The notes under the pieces: generated by a model | Database searches by the model: none | What the model was told of the DNA's origin: nothing | Seen by the model: the letters and a program-made list of their open reading frames with translations, nothing else | Made by a program: the position numbers and the translations under genes | Shown: positions 7,827 to 15,204 of the stretch, in pieces | How positions within the stretch are numbered: position 1 is the stretch's first letter | Layout of the letters: the number at the start of each line of letters is the position of its first letter | Source of the DNA: Hydromonas sp. | GTDB lineage: Bacteria; Pseudomonadota; Gammaproteobacteria; Burkholderiales; Burkholderiaceae | DNA: 64,000 bases | Assembly (NCBI GenBank): GCA_017495165.1 | Contig: JAFEII010000016.1 | Location: forward strand, 62,001 to 126,000 | Direction: 5' to 3'

Positions 7827-7910
7827 TTGAGGTTTAGCCCTGAGTTCACGGGCATTCCGGCCTCGAAAAGGTTGCAAGCCGCACGCCTCAGATGATAACC
7901 CATCTTTTTT
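7827..7910 (+). promoter_or_regulatory. Structured 5' leader with terminator-like hairpin upstream of the efflux operon
   Basis: The leader can fold into a three-helix element: closing helix TGAGG / CCTCA (7828-7832, 7886-7890), hairpin GCCC / GGGC (7837-7840, 7850-7853) and hairpin CGGC / GCCG (7858-7861, 7878-7881) with internal CCT/AGG pairs. Immediately after the closing strand, AGATG / CATCT (7890-7894, 7901-7905) is followed by T-rich sequence, 36 bases before the start codon. The arrangement resembles a transcription-attenuation leader, but it matches no riboswitch class I know and the terminator stem is weak. Confidence 0.35.
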
Positions 7911-7945
7911 AATTATAAATAACACGTTTAGCCTTGTAGGAGCTT

Positions 7946-9340
7946 ATGAAATTCAAACTCAAAATAATAGGCCTTGCATTTTTTGGATGCTCTAGCTTAT
8001 TGTTATCTGGCTGTAGCAATCTATCAGAAGCTTATAAAGCCCCCGATCTAGAGCTGCCTTCTGTTCCCACAGGCGTCAAGCAGATTATTGCTTCTACATC
8101 ATGGTGGGAGTCTTTTGGTGATCCTGTGCTCAATGCGTGGGAAAAAGAAGCATTAGAGAACAACTTGGACTTAGCGAAAACCTACGCACGAATGGAGGAG
8201 GCACGCGCCAGCTTGGCAAGTACGCAATCGTTAATAACACCAAGGCTTGATGTCGTCGGTGGACTTTCAGGTTCTCGCTATAAAGCTGACACCACCACCT
8301 CGGCCAATGAGCTGAGCAACCTGAAACGAAGCGCCTCTATTGGTTTGGCATTGAATTGGGAATTGGATGTGTGGGGACGTGTCAAGCAGCTCAATGAAGG
8401 TGCCAAAGCGCGTTTAAATAGCTCAGAATTGATGCAAGATGCAGCGGCGCTTTCATTATCAGGACTGGTCGCAGATACTTATTTTCAATGGCGTACTTTG
8501 CAAACCAAGCTTGCAACTACGCGCGATGCAGTGGGGCAGCTTAAAAAAATTACCGATTTAGAGCGCCGCAGATGGCGAGCAGGGCTGGGCACAGAGTTGA
8601 GCTATAGCCAAAGTTTGGCTGAGCTCGATTCTGTCGAGTCTAAACTGCCGTTGCTGATTGAAGCGGTTGGTCGAACCGAGCTTGCTCTTCAAGTTTTGGC
8701 AGGGCGGCCGCCACGTGATCTGGGGCAGGCATTGTCCAAAAAAAGCGCAGTGATAAAAGTGCCGGCCACGCCTAAATTGATTGACACCCAACTCCTGCTG
8801 CGCCGACCAGATGTGGCTTCTGCCGAATGGGCACTTAAGGCGGCATATGCAGACACGAATGTCTCTCGCTTAGAACGTTATCCCCGTTTGAATTTATCGA
8901 TTTTGGGTGGTTTACTGGCATCGAGCAGCAGCGTCATAGCGGGTACGCCTTTATGGCTCGATTCAGGTTTAAATGCAGTGGCTCCACTGTTTGATGGTGG
9001 CTTGAATGCATCCAAAATTGATGCCAGCCTGGCGCGGCGTGATTATGCCAAAGCCCAGTACCACCAAGCGGTCTTGCAAGCTTATCGAGATTTACATGAA
9101 GCGGTTTTGGCTCAAACCAGCAGCGATCGCTATGTGGCACGGGTTGAAGAAGAGTTGGCTTCAAGAGTGCGTGTGCTCAAGCTGACGCAAAAAAGCCATG
9201 ATGCAGGTCGAAGCACTCAGTACGAGGTTCTTGATGAAGAGCTTAAAGTCTTGCAAACAAAACTTACTCTGAGTGATGCAAAACAAGCCCAATGGCTGTC
9301 TCGCAGTCATTTTTTCAAAGCAATTGGAGGAAACTTATAA
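7946..9340 (+). CDS. Outer-membrane efflux lipoprotein (NodT/TolC-like factor)
   Basis: A 464-aa outer-membrane factor that would form the trimeric exit duct of a tripartite export system. It has a lipoprotein signal peptide with lipobox LSGC (Cys at about residue 23) and the family marks WWESFGDPVLNAW near the mature N-terminus, LNWELDVWGRVKQL, LLLRRPDVASAEWAL and a final coiled-coil repeat. Two OEP repeats are expected. The next gene begins inside its stop codon (TAATG) after a GGAGG ribosome binding site. No transporter gene of MFS, RND or ABC type is in the operon. Substrate unknown. Confidence 0.85.
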   Translation: MKFKLKIIGLAFFGCSSLLLSGCSNLSEAYKAPDLELPSVPTGVKQIIASTSWWESFGDPVLNAWEKEALENNLDLAKTYARMEEARASLASTQSLITPRLDVVGGLSGSRYKADTTTSANELSNLKRSASIGLALNWELDVWGRVKQLNEGAKARLNSSELMQDAAALSLSGLVADTYFQWRTLQTKLATTRDAVGQLKKITDLERRRWRAGLGTELSYSQSLAELDSVESKLPLLIEAVGRTELALQVLAGRPPRDLGQALSKKSAVIKVPATPKLIDTQLLLRRPDVASAEWALKAAYADTNVSRLERYPRLNLSILGGLLASSSSVIAGTPLWLDSGLNAVAPLFDGGLNASKIDASLARRDYAKAQYHQAVLQAYRDLHEAVLAQTSSDRYVARVEEELASRVRVLKLTQKSHDAGRSTQYEVLDEELKVLQTKLTLSDAKQAQWLSRSHFFKAIGGNL

Positions 9341-9822
9341 TGTTGTTTAATGTTTATAACGAAGAAAAGCCCGCTGGCTTTTTCATCAATGAGCCTGATG
9401 GCCTGTATAGAGCCATATTGGACGCCGATTGGATTTTGTATTTGCTGTTGCCTTTGTTACTGCTTATCGTAGTTCTGGGGTTGATGTACTTCTGGCACTT
9501 GCATGAAATCCCCAAGCACAGAGCCGAGCATAAAAAAATGATTCAAGCGGAGTTGGTCAGCGCATTAACCATCCTTGGGTTGTTTGAGCATTGGGTTTGG
9601 GCGATAGCGTTATTTATTGCTTACACGAATTGGGATAGCGTCGAAGAGTTTTTTGTCAATATTCTACGCCGCTCCCGTGAAATTGAGCCAGCTGTGGTGC
9701 AAGACCCCTCTTCTGCTTCCAATGCGCCCCAAACCCAACAAGCTGTGGTGCAAGAGCCCTCTTCTGCCTCCAGTGCGCCCCAAACTCAAAAAACTGCGAA
9801 CCAAGAAGGTGAGGCATCATGA
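9340..9822 (+). CDS. DUF3302-like (YiaW-type) small inner-membrane protein
   Basis: A 160-aa protein with two predicted membrane segments (residues 31-52 and 75-95) around the motif YFWHLHEIPKHRAEHK. It resembles E. coli YiaW (DUF3302), whose gene sits beside the HlyD-like yiaV; here too an HlyD-like gene follows. The start chosen is the ATG overlapping the stop of the previous gene, with GGAGG 10 bases upstream. The cytosolic or periplasmic tail carries two 17-residue repeats of the form AVVQ[DE]PSSAS[NS]APQTQ plus one residue (about 9691-9792), an acidic Ser/Ala/Gln-rich linker. Function unknown; assignment rests on context and hydropathy. Confidence 0.65.
   Translation: MLFNVYNEEKPAGFFINEPDGLYRAILDADWILYLLLPLLLLIVVLGLMYFWHLHEIPKHRAEHKKMIQAELVSALTILGLFEHWVWAIALFIAYTNWDSVEEFFVNILRRSREIEPAVVQDPSSASNAPQTQQAVVQEPSSASSAPQTQKTANQEGEAS
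9691..9792 (+). repeat. 51-bp tandem repeat, two copies, in the DUF3302-like gene
   Basis: Two adjacent 51-base units beginning GCTGTGGTGCAAGA differ at only a few positions and code for 17 residues each. The length is a multiple of three, so copy-number change would keep the frame. Confidence 0.8.
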
Positions 9823-10823
9823 AAATTGTTTTAGTACCTTATTTTTTAATCTGCTGGCTTTTGCTCAGGTTTGGCGTTGTTAAACGCACCCTTGGCAACC
9901 TTGTCGCCATGGGGCTTGGCGCGGTATTCTTGTTATTTATGCTGTTTACGCTTACACGTTTTTATGCCGTTTTAGACTTAACTGGCTCCTCAACCGTTAA
10001 AGCACCGCACATCGTCCTTAACTCACCTGCGGGTGGCGAGATTGACAAAATTTTTGTGACGCACAACCAAAAAGTCAAAGCGGGCGACTCTATTTATAGC
10101 TTTAAAACCGACCGTTACCAAATCGCATTAACGGCCAAACAAGCGGAGCTATCCCGACTCAAATCGCAATTGGAAAAGCTTAAAAACGATTTAAAACGGT
10201 TAGAGTCTTTGCGCAATGACGTGGTCTCACAAGCGGAATATGACAACAAAGAAATAGAAGTGATCAATCAACGAGAGTTGGTGATTAAGGCAAATCAAGA
10301 CCTTTCTGATTTACAGTGGAAAATTGACCATGCTTTGGTACAAGCGCCAACAGACGGACAAGTCAATGTGATTTATGCCGCAGAAGGTCAATACTTTGGC
10401 GAACAACGTCCATCGGCGATTGTCATGTTCACGGATAAGAAGTTTATCGAAATGCGGGTGCCTGACCAAGCCTATGCGTTCATTAAACCTCAGGCATTTT
10501 CTGAGTTTTATTTGGATGCTTATCCCGGAAAGATTTTCCGCGCACGCGTGCAAAGTATCACTGAATCAACAGGAGAAGCTCAAGGTTCATTACTGCCTAC
10601 ACCACAAAGCGTCACGCAACATGTGGTAAAAAACAGTAACGATATTGGCCGCACGGTTATCTTGGAGTTCGAAGAACCTCCTGGCATCCACATTCCAATT
10701 GGTGCAACAGGACAAGCATGGATTGCGGCTGAAAAACCTGTACACATTTTAGGGTTTTTGGATGTTATCGCAGGCATGTTGCTTCGATTTGGCGCTGCAG
10801 AGGCCTACCTTAAAGGTTTTTAA
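9819..10823 (+). CDS. HlyD-family membrane fusion protein (YiaV-like)
   Basis: A 334-aa periplasmic adaptor anchored by one N-terminal membrane region (about residues 2-50, possibly two segments). It shows the biotinyl-lipoyl halves (VLNSPAGGEIDKIFVTHNQK and ALVQAPTDGQVNVIYA) separated by a helical coiled coil (residues about 100-165, LSRLKSQLEKLKNDLKRLES). A C-terminal hydrophobic stretch near residues 308-326 is unusual for adaptors and may be another membrane segment. It overlaps the DUF3302-like gene by ATGA. The trio (outer-membrane factor, DUF3302 protein, HlyD protein) looks like an envelope-spanning conduit whose motor is either encoded elsewhere or absent. Confidence 0.8.
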   Translation: MKIVLVPYFLICWLLLRFGVVKRTLGNLVAMGLGAVFLLFMLFTLTRFYAVLDLTGSSTVKAPHIVLNSPAGGEIDKIFVTHNQKVKAGDSIYSFKTDRYQIALTAKQAELSRLKSQLEKLKNDLKRLESLRNDVVSQAEYDNKEIEVINQRELVIKANQDLSDLQWKIDHALVQAPTDGQVNVIYAAEGQYFGEQRPSAIVMFTDKKFIEMRVPDQAYAFIKPQAFSEFYLDAYPGKIFRARVQSITESTGEAQGSLLPTPQSVTQHVVKNSNDIGRTVILEFEEPPGIHIPIGATGQAWIAAEKPVHILGFLDVIAGMLLRFGAAEAYLKGF

Positions 10824-10828
10824 ACAAG

Positions 10829-10864
10829 GGAATTCAGCCCCGAAGTGCAAGATTAAAAATCCCC
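10829..10864 (+). repeat. Repeat A, IS-end-like sequence
   Basis: The segment GGAATTCAGCCCCGAAGTGC and the following ATTAAAAAT closely match repeat B at 13391-13426 in the same orientation (about four differences in 32 bases). The GAAGTGC core with CCCC on its left reminds me of terminal repeats of IS21-type elements; that link is inference. Confidence 0.5.
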
Positions 10865-10908
10865 GATAATCCCTGAGTTGGCGTCAGCCAATTTAAGGTT
10901 TTACGGGG

Positions 10909-11384
10909 ATGATGATTGAGGGCGTATCGGATGACTTTCGCCACAAAGTCATCCAATACGCCGTTTCTTACAGCTTAATTTCCAAAGCCATCCAAGCGGC
11001 GTTCGACCGCGAAGTCACTACTTGGTGCAACCGCCCGCGGAACAAGGCTTATCCAATCGTTTCGCTCGGCTGCATTCACATCAAATACAACACAATAAAT
11101 CTGTGACGAACAACGTGGTTTGCGTTGCTTTGTGCACCACTTAGGCTTTGAGTATCCAACAATCAAGGCGCAAAATTCTAATTATCGGTGCTCACCGAAC
11201 AACAAAACCGTCGCATCCAAGACATATTCAGCGCCTGCACTGGCGGCTTGACGGACTTCCCTAACGGCATATCCGTTGCATATCGGCGCACCAAGTGCAG
11301 CTGTGCCTTGTTCACATGGTGCGCAAGCGCTTGTGTTATGTCGCAGACAAATTCATGAGTTTGCAACAATCATTCGGTTTGTAA
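10909..11384 (+). pseudogene. Degenerate IS256-family transposase
   Basis: Three pieces read as an IS256-type transposase in order: 10909-11105 (VTTWCNRPRNKAYPIVSLGC, the block before the first catalytic Asp), 11191-11310 (NRRIQDIFSACTGGLTDFPN, the second-Asp block) and, after a +/-1 frameshift, 11307-11384 (LVHMVRKRLCYVADKF, the C/HMVR signature). Stop codons and deletions separate the pieces, and the catalytic Asp positions are altered (SLGCIH for DAIH-like). It is a decayed insertion, with no intact ends recognised. Confidence 0.75.
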
Positions 11385-11419
11385 TGATTGGGGCAAATTT
11401 AAGCAAATATCTTTAGTTT

Positions 11420-11713
11420 TTAGCCGTTACCAATTGCTTTGTCTAAATTTTTTTCAATCTGTTGCTTGATTACAGGTAAAAAACTCTTAAATAAAAAACC
11501 AAGTTCTGCTTTTATCTCAAACTTACAGGCATTACTGGTCACAACGCCTGCGATGCCAGAGCGTTTGAATGTCACGATGTCTTCGTGCTCAGTTCGTTCC
11601 AACGTACAAACCATGCGATAGTCTTTTTGTGCAGAGTCTATCCAGTTTGCAGTGATTTTTCTGGCTTGTTCCAGCCCTAATTTGTGCTCTCGCTCAATAT
11701 GTAGGTTGTGCAT
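11420..11713 (-). CDS. Polyhydroxyalkanoic acid system family protein
   Basis: A 97-aa cytosolic protein matching the PHA_gran_rgn family: N-terminal IHIEREHKLGLEQAR, a central DIVTFKRSGIAGVV, and a C-terminal AELGFLFKSFLPVIKQQIEK. Family members are found beside polyhydroxyalkanoate genes and granules in proteobacteria; the exact role is not established. The ATG has AAGGAAG upstream. It lies 38 bases downstream of the tetR gene on the same strand and may be cotranscribed with it. No PHA synthase gene is in the window. Confidence 0.75.
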   Translation of the reverse strand: MHNLHIEREHKLGLEQARKITANWIDSAQKDYRMVCTLERTEHEDIVTFKRSGIAGVVTSNACKFEIKAELGFLFKSFLPVIKQQIEKNLDKAIGNG

Positions 11714-11751
11714 GAGACTTCCTTTCTTTTGTCATTCAGGTGCTTTAATCT

Positions 11752-12378
11752 TTAATGCTCTCGATGGCCTATGCCGTTAAAGCATGTACTTGTGACCATT
11801 TCGATGATCTGTTCTTCGTCATACAGACCGCTGATTTTTAAAAAGCCAAGCACAGGGTCACATGCTTTTGCATATAACGTGTACAGAATGCATAGAGGCG
11901 TGACAGATGTGGTGATTTGACGTTCAGCTTGAGCCTGTTCTATCCACTCACCAATGCTGTCCGACATATTAACCAGTAAGTCCATATAGGAATCATGAGT
12001 CAATAGATGCTCTCTTAGCATTGAGTTTTCACTGGGCAGGTTGGGCATTTGCTGGTTGAGTTTGAGGCGCATAACCCATTGTGTTATGTTTTTAAGCTTA
12101 TTTAGCGCAGATAGGCTCGTTTCGTTGAGTGCCTGAATTTGCTCTAAGCTATTTTCCATGGTGTTGATTAATGCGGCTACAGCCAGCGCCTCTTTACTTG
12201 GGAAGTGGCGATAAAGAGATGCTTTTGCAATGCCAACCGAATCTGCAATCTCGTCAACTGTCATGGCATCATAGCCTTTGGTTGCAAGTAAACCATTCAC
12301 TGTTTGAATGATTTGTGCTTCACGCTGCAGCATCATTTTCTGTTTGAATGATAATTTAATTTTTGAGTTTTGGTTCAT
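11752..12378 (-). CDS. TetR/AcrR-family transcriptional regulator
   Basis: A 208-aa regulator. The N-terminal DNA-binding domain is clear: IIQTVNGLLATKGYDAMTVD leads to the helix-turn-helix EIADSVGIAKASLYRHFPSKEAL (about residues 43-65). The C-terminal ligand-binding part is not specific. Start supported by AGAGGATG. It is divergent from the FAS1 lipoprotein; paired operator-like repeats lie in the space between them, so autorepression and control of the lipoprotein are likely. Confidence 0.88.
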   Translation of the reverse strand: MNQNSKIKLSFKQKMMLQREAQIIQTVNGLLATKGYDAMTVDEIADSVGIAKASLYRHFPSKEALAVAALINTMENSLEQIQALNETSLSALNKLKNITQWVMRLKLNQQMPNLPSENSMLREHLLTHDSYMDLLVNMSDSIGEWIEQAQAERQITTSVTPLCILYTLYAKACDPVLGFLKISGLYDEEQIIEMVTSTCFNGIGHREH

Positions 12379-12445
12379 TTCATCCTCTTAAATGGCTTTT
12401 TTGGGGCTTAACTTTGTCTTTTAAGCTTACCTTTATTTTAACATG

Positions 12446-12463
12446 CGGTAAAAGAAAATACCG
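12446..12463. promoter_or_regulatory. Candidate TetR operator
   Basis: Inverted repeat CGGTA-N8-TACCG (12446-12450, 12459-12463), with a related TTACCGATTAGTAA element at 12479-12492 just upstream of the FAS1-gene -35. Both sit in the divergent promoter region of the TetR-type regulator. Confidence 0.45.
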
Positions 12464-12500
12464 ATTGAAATAAAATTTTACCGATTAGTAACAAATAGAA

Positions 12501-12529
12501 TTGACAATTATTTTTTTGTACCTTAAAGT
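12501..12529 (+). promoter_or_regulatory. Sigma-70 promoter of the FAS1 lipoprotein
   Basis: Perfect -35 TTGACA (12501-12506), 17-base spacer, -10 TAAAGT (12524-12529). Transcription would start near 12536, giving a leader of about 95 bases. Confidence 0.65.
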
Positions 12530-12629
12530 ATTGGAATCATCATCGATGATAAGTAACAAAGCAGTTGATGGCTTTTGCCATTGGACTGCCTTTATTTAAC
12601 AGCGTAGTAAAATATTAAGGATACAAGTC

Positions 12630-13199
12630 ATGAAAACTCAATCATCTTTCGTTGCAAAAAAACGTAATATTCCATTGGTGCTGACAGCAGCATGCTTGTC
12701 TGGCTTTTTGTTAACAGGCTGTATGAGCACGCACACGCCTAATGAACCGCACAAAAACCACTCCGAACAGACCACCAACCAAAATTTGGTGCAAGTTGCT
12801 CAAAGTAATAAAGATTTTAGTATTTTGACTGAAGCGGTGGTCACTGCTGGTTTGACCGATACATTGGCAAATACGCCAAACCTAACTGTATTTGCGCCAA
12901 CGAACCAAGCCTTCGCTAATCTTTTGACTGAACTGGGCGTGACAAAAGAACAGTTGTTGGGGAATAAAGCTTTGCTGACTCAAGTCTTAACTTATCATGT
13001 GGTTCCTGCCAAGGTGTATGCCTCTCAGGTTAAACCTGGTATGGTCAAAACTGTTCAAGGTAATTCGTTTACATTTGGTTCGGACGGCTCAATCACCGAC
13101 GGCAGAGGCCGAGTTGCCAAGCTGGTTGCAACAGATGTTAAAGCCAGCAATGGCGTGATACACGTCATCGATAAAGTCATATTGCCAGCGGCAAAATAA
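12630..13199 (+). CDS. FAS1 (fasciclin) domain lipoprotein
   Basis: A 189-aa predicted lipoprotein with an N-terminal signal (LVLTAACLSGFLLTGC, lipobox LTGC, Cys at about residue 31) followed by a short polar linker and one FAS1 domain (about residues 52-189). The H1 block (LTVFAPTNQAFANL) and the YHVVPAKVY block are conserved, and the domain ends with the usual NGVIHVIDKVILP. FAS1 domains mediate adhesion or protein contacts at the cell surface. Divergent from the TetR-type regulator; followed by a strong terminator, so it is monocistronic. Confidence 0.88.
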   Translation: MKTQSSFVAKKRNIPLVLTAACLSGFLLTGCMSTHTPNEPHKNHSEQTTNQNLVQVAQSNKDFSILTEAVVTAGLTDTLANTPNLTVFAPTNQAFANLLTELGVTKEQLLGNKALLTQVLTYHVVPAKVYASQVKPGMVKTVQGNSFTFGSDGSITDGRGRVAKLVATDVKASNGVIHVIDKVILPAAK

Positions 13200-13232
13200 C
13201 ATTTCGCTGACTCGTGAGAGTCAAAAGTGCGC

Positions 13233-13313
13233 ATGCAGGTTCAATCAGTGTCAATAAACGTGCCATCTAAATGGCGGTGATTAAATACAAGGCACGGTTG
13301 AACCTGCATTTTT
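13233..13313 (+). terminator. Long-armed terminator after the FAS1 gene
   Basis: Twelve-base arms ATGCAGGTTCAA / TTGAACCTGCAT (13233-13244, 13298-13309) followed by T residues. Inside the arms, CGTGCC / GGCACG (13259-13264, 13291-13296) and GCCAT / ATGGC (13262-13275) can also pair, giving a branched structure. Confidence 0.65.
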
Positions 13314-13390
13314 CTAAGGCAAGAATTAACATCATTATTTATAAGTCCATCAAGGATTTGTAAACGATGCAAATGCACAAACAAAATGGC

Positions 13391-13426
13391 GGAATCAGCC
13401 CCAAAGTGCTACATTAAAAATTGTCC
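13391..13426 (+). repeat. Repeat B, IS-end-like sequence
   Basis: GGAATCAGCCCCAAAGTGCT followed by ACATTAAAAAT, a near copy of repeat A at 10829-10864 in the same direction. The rest of the 13314-13539 gap contains no gene; a TAGAAT (13502-13507) could be the smg -10 but has no good -35. Confidence 0.5.
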
Positions 13427-13539
13427 CGACGAAATCCGCAAGGCAATTTACACGACTTGATGCCGCGCCAGAGTATAAAGGAGTCCGCTGCCGTTTTCAG
13501 GTAGAATGCGCACTCTGTTAAATTGTCAAAAGGGTTGCC

Positions 13540-13995
13540 GTGTTTGAAGTCTTTTTATACCTGCTGGAAAACTACGCGGGCATTGACCAATGCCCTGAAG
13601 CGCCGCTGCTGGCGCGCCGTTTGGCGAGCGTTGGTTTTGAGGAGCATGAAGTGCGCTCAGCGGTGTTGTGGGTTGAATTGTTGCGCATGCCGCTGGAAGT
13701 TGCGGTGGTTGGCGCACAGCGCAACGCCAGTACGCGGGTTTATCATGAGTCTGAACGTGCGCAGTTGGGCGATGCAAACATTGATTTACTCGCGCAGCTT
13801 GAAATTAATCGCAGCATTGACGCGGCGCAGCGCGAGGTGATTATCGAACGCGTCATGATGTTGCCGCACCCCGTGCGCGATGAAGGGGCTTTTAAGGCGC
13901 TGTTGCTCACGGTTTTATGGGCGGGCGAGCATGAAATTGACGATGTACTGTTGCATGGTTTGATTGATCAGATGGGTGATGAAACGCTGCATTGA
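13540..13995 (+). CDS. smg: Smg family protein (DUF494)
   Basis: A 151-aa acidic helical protein. The N-terminus MFEVFLYLLENYAG and the segment FEEHEVRSAVLWVELL, and the C-terminal WAGEHEIDDVLLHGLI, match Smg/DUF494 proteins, usually found near dprA and def. The biochemical role is unknown. The start is GTG with an AAAAGGG ribosome binding site; no ATG in frame gives a comparable N-terminus. Here smg stands alone, without dprA. Confidence 0.85.
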   Translation: MFEVFLYLLENYAGIDQCPEAPLLARRLASVGFEEHEVRSAVLWVELLRMPLEVAVVGAQRNASTRVYHESERAQLGDANIDLLAQLEINRSIDAAQREVIIERVMMLPHPVRDEGAFKALLLTVLWAGEHEIDDVLLHGLIDQMGDETLH

Positions 13996-14067
13996 TTCGG
14001 CGCTTATGATTGCTAAAACAATGACTGAACAATTTGATGATTGATGTTTGATGATTGAATGACTGCG

Positions 14068-14099
14068 AAAAAACGCACAGCCTTGGCTGTGCGTTTTTT
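14068..14099. terminator. Bidirectional terminator between smg and mltB
   Basis: Near-perfect 15-base stem AAAAAACGCACAGCC / GGCTGTGCGTTTTTT with a two-base centre, between convergent genes. T-runs exist on both strands. Confidence 0.9.
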
Positions 14100-14128
14100 G
14101 TATTTGGCTTCTTGATAAAGCCCAACAA

Positions 14129-15175
14129 TTACTTAGCGGCTGGCGCAGGTGCGCTGGCCGAGTTGGCGCGTGCTTTTTGCACCGCTGCACCCAAATCGTT
14201 CACGGACATGGCGTACATATAGCTTTTGTTGTAGCGCGTGATGGCGTAAAAGTTCTGCGAGCCCAATAAGTAGCTGGTGGCCGCGTCGCCGTTTGGCAGG
14301 TCAATCAAAGAGAGTTTGACATCTGGTTTGATGGCTTCGGTTGAGCTCACGCCAAATTCTTTGATTTGCTTGATGGTCAAACTTGGTTGCACAGGTTTGG
14401 CGAGCAATTCTTGGATTTTTGGGGTGTCGTTGTCAAATTTCACGCTGTAAACCACGTCTTGCCCAGGAATCCAGCCGCCCTTTTGTTTGAGGAAATTGGC
14501 CACCGAGCCGATGGCGTCGGCCGAGCTGTTGCGCAAATCGACTTTGCCGTCGCCATCAAAATCCACGCCGTATTCACGCCATGAGTCTGGCATGAATTGT
14601 GGCCAACCAATCGCGCCTGCGTACGAGCCTTTGACTGAGCGCAGCGGCATTTTGTTTTCTTTGGTCAAAATGATGTATTGCTCTAAAAAGTTCATGTATT
14701 CAGCGCTGCGGCGCGGGTAATCAAACGCAACCGTGGTTAACACGTCAAATGTGTTGGACTCGCCCATGTATTGGCCATAAATGGTTTCCACCCCAATAAT
14801 GCCCACCAAAATATGCTCTGGCACGCCGTATTGTTTGGCGGCTTTGCTCAAAAGAGCGGCGTTTTTGTTCCAAAAAGCCACGCCTGCTTTGATGCGAATC
14901 GGCTCAATATAACGGGCGCGATACGCTGCCCAGTTTTTCTTAAAGTTTGGATTTGGCTTGTCTTTTTCCAACTGGCGCAATACGGTGTCGAGTTTTTCGG
15001 CGTTGCCAAAGGCTTTGAGCAAGTCTTCTTTGTTGTAGTCGTATTTGTCATTCATGCTTTGCACAAATTTTTTGACGTCTTCGCGCTCGGCGTAGTTGTT
15101 AAGCTCTTGCGCGTGCGCGCTGATGCTCATGAAACCTGCCAAAATAGCGGCAAGGGTGATTTTTTTAATACTCAT
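14129..15175 (-). CDS. mltB: Lytic murein transglycosylase B
   Basis: A 348-aa periplasmic transglycosylase (GH103) that cleaves the MurNAc-GlcNAc bond with 1,6-anhydro product formation. The signal peptide ends in AHAQ, with no lipobox, so it is soluble, unlike E. coli MltB. The catalytic Glu is in GIIGVETIYGQYMG (about residue 130); further conserved blocks are YAGAIGWPQFMPDSW, FDGDGKVDL and NFYAITRYNKS. The last 15 residues are Ala/Ser/Pro-rich. It runs toward aceK's 3' end side with 29 bases between them on the same strand. Confidence 0.92.
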   Translation of the reverse strand: MSIKKITLAAILAGFMSISAHAQELNNYAEREDVKKFVQSMNDKYDYNKEDLLKAFGNAEKLDTVLRQLEKDKPNPNFKKNWAAYRARYIEPIRIKAGVAFWNKNAALLSKAAKQYGVPEHILVGIIGVETIYGQYMGESNTFDVLTTVAFDYPRRSAEYMNFLEQYIILTKENKMPLRSVKGSYAGAIGWPQFMPDSWREYGVDFDGDGKVDLRNSSADAIGSVANFLKQKGGWIPGQDVVYSVKFDNDTPKIQELLAKPVQPSLTIKQIKEFGVSSTEAIKPDVKLSLIDLPNGDAATSYLLGSQNFYAITRYNKSYMYAMSVNDLGAAVQKARANSASAPAPAAK

Positions 15176-15204
15176 GTGTGTCCTGTCTTTCGTAAATATA
15201 GGGT

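Noticed and set aside
10858-10910. Inverted repeat ATCCCCG / CGGGGAT after the HlyD-like gene as a terminator
   Set aside because: The arms are about 40 bases apart and no T-run follows; it is more likely part of the IS relic.
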